Part shown: positions 6,364-7,196 of the stretch, piece after piece
Numbering within the stretch: the stretch's first letter is position 1
How the letters are laid out: every line of letters starts with the position of its first letter
Source: an uncultured Bacteroidota bacterium
GTDB lineage: Bacteria > Bacteroidota > Bacteroidia > Chitinophagales > Saprospiraceae
DNA: 7,196 bases
Reading direction: 5' to 3'
Assembly (NCBI GenBank): GCA_937952445.1
Contig: CALGAA010000259.1
Span: 1-7,196 of the forward strand
Made by a program: the position numbers and the translations under genes
Notes under the pieces: model-generated
What the model saw: the letters and a program-made list of their open reading frames with translations, nothing else
Database searches by the model: none
Told to the model about the DNA's origin: nothing

Positions 6364-7196
6364 TTACTCAAAATTTACAGGGATGGCCGTTTTTTCGGGT
6401 TGAAATATTTTGCGGTCCACTAAGCGTTTCATGGTCTTTCGTATATCATTTGTCGCAGGAGAAACTACCTTGGGAACAATATTCAGCAATTGTTCCGCTT
6501 CTGCGATAGCTTTTTCGACTTGTCCGGTGTGATAAAAATGCTGCGCCAATAAATATCTTGGATAGTATTTGTATGGACTCATATATTTGACATGGGTGAG
6601 CAACCATTCTGCCCGGGCTGCTATAGTAGGATCTTCATCGATTCCGTGAATGGTGTAATCCAGCCCCAGAGTTGTAAATATGGCGGGATCGGAACTAAAA
6701 TACAATGCTCGTTCGAGCATTTCAGCACTCTCGTTATATTGCTGGTTTAATGAAAGCGACTTCCCGGCGAATTGCAAAAACCAGCCTTCATTCTCCAGGT
6801 CTGGATAAAGCTCGCGGTATAAATTAATCGCTGGTTCGTAGTTTTTTTGGCTTTGGTATAAATTAGCCTGGATCCATTTCGTGGCTATTGGCTTTGAATA
6901 TATAAACCAGTAGGCCATGAAACCTGTCAAAAAGGAAATAAAAAGGGGATAGAATACTCTTACAGAATTTTTCGCAGTAGTACGGGTTTGGGAGTTTACA
7001 CGTTGCCCTGTATCTTCTCTTTGAATAATTCGTGTATTGAGACCTGCCAGGGTGACTGGCAGAATTATGGCCAGTGCCGGGATAGAGAGTGGATACGAAA
7101 AACAACTAAAAATACCCCAGGCAGTTATGATTCCCATCCCGAGGTAATGGAGTGGTCTGGGTTTCACTGTCCTGACCTGTTGCCTCCATTTCCAGA
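6364..7196 (-). CDS. O-antigen ligase-like membrane protein with C-terminal TPRs (5' part cut by window edge)
   Basis: The frame is open from the right edge to the stop at 6364-6366, giving 276 visible residues. A GTG at 7167-7165 could be read as a start, but the frame continues upstream of it with sensible codons (WKWRQQVRT) and the visible part begins inside a membrane domain. I therefore take this as the C-terminal portion of a longer protein. Numbered from that GTG, there are two hydrophobic segments at about 10-44 (GIITAWGIFSCFSYPLSIPA then AIILPVTLAGL) and 72-90 (FYPLFISFLTGFMAYWFIY). A helical repeat region with TPR character follows at about 95-250 (Y..A...Y..L, AEMLERAL, VEKAIAEAEQLL). 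The SYPL motif in the late membrane segment and the following TPRs are the arrangement I know from Bacteroidota O-antigen ligase (Wzy_C/WaaL-like) proteins. The catalytic loop would lie outside the window, so the role as ligase, polymerase or protein O-glycosyltransferase is open. A TPR membrane protein of another kind is the alternative. Confidence 0.72.
   Translation of the reverse strand, partial: WKWRQQVRTVKPRPLHYLGMGIITAWGIFSCFSYPLSIPALAIILPVTLAGLNTRIIQREDTGQRVNSQTRTTAKNSVRVFYPLFISFLTGFMAYWFIYSKPIATKWIQANLYQSQKNYEPAINLYRELYPDLENEGWFLQFAGKSLSLNQQYNESAEMLERALYFSSDPAIFTTLGLDYTIHGIDEDPTIAARAEWLLTHVKYMSPYKYYPRYLLAQHFYHTGQVEKAIAEAEQLLNIVPKVVSPATNDIRKTMKRLVDRKIFQPEKTAIPVNFE

Overview
The window looks like chromosomal DNA from a member of the Bacteroidota. 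The evidence is the protein families (Tat-exported Gfo/Idh/MocA oxidoreductase and sugar isomerase, a PVC-type dehydrogenase-cytochrome lipoprotein, an NVEALA-like small peptide), the lack of clear Shine-Dalgarno sites before most starts, and a good match to the Bacteroidota promoter (TTTG ... TAnnTTTG) ahead of the tRNA gene. A free-living, aerobic or microaerobic, polysaccharide-using lineage fits the cytochrome c domain, but the genus cannot be told from this sequence.

Layout. On the minus strand, 1-1138 is a Tat-exported Gfo/Idh/MocA oxidoreductase whose 3' end is cut by the left edge. It is preceded, 54 bases away on the same strand, by a secreted FGE/SUMF1-fold protein (1193-2101). A 230-base divergent promoter region (2102-2331) separates this pair from a plus-strand Tat-exported hydroxypyruvate-isomerase-like TIM barrel (2332-3249). 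Next come tRNA-Val(GAC) (3315-3389), with its own promoter, and a lipoprotein (3442-5715) that joins a PVC-type beta-propeller dehydrogenase, a helical HEAT-like section and a C-terminal cytochrome c. A 380-base gene-free convergent region (5716-6095) follows. The right end holds a second minus-strand unit: the C-terminal part of an O-antigen ligase-like membrane protein with TPRs (6364-7196, 5' end cut by the right edge) and, 31 bases downstream of it, a 78-residue exported NVEALA-like peptide (6096-6332).

Working together. All four proteins in 1-5715 carry export signals (two Tat, one Sec, one lipoprotein). The natural reading is a cell-envelope module that oxidises, isomerises or otherwise rearranges a sugar or polyol, with the lipoprotein cytochrome as a possible electron exit. 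The substrate is not readable from the sequence. The right-hand pair is separate, and could be an envelope glycosyl- or ligase-type enzyme encoded next to a small exported partner or substrate. This pairing is the most unusual thing in the window.
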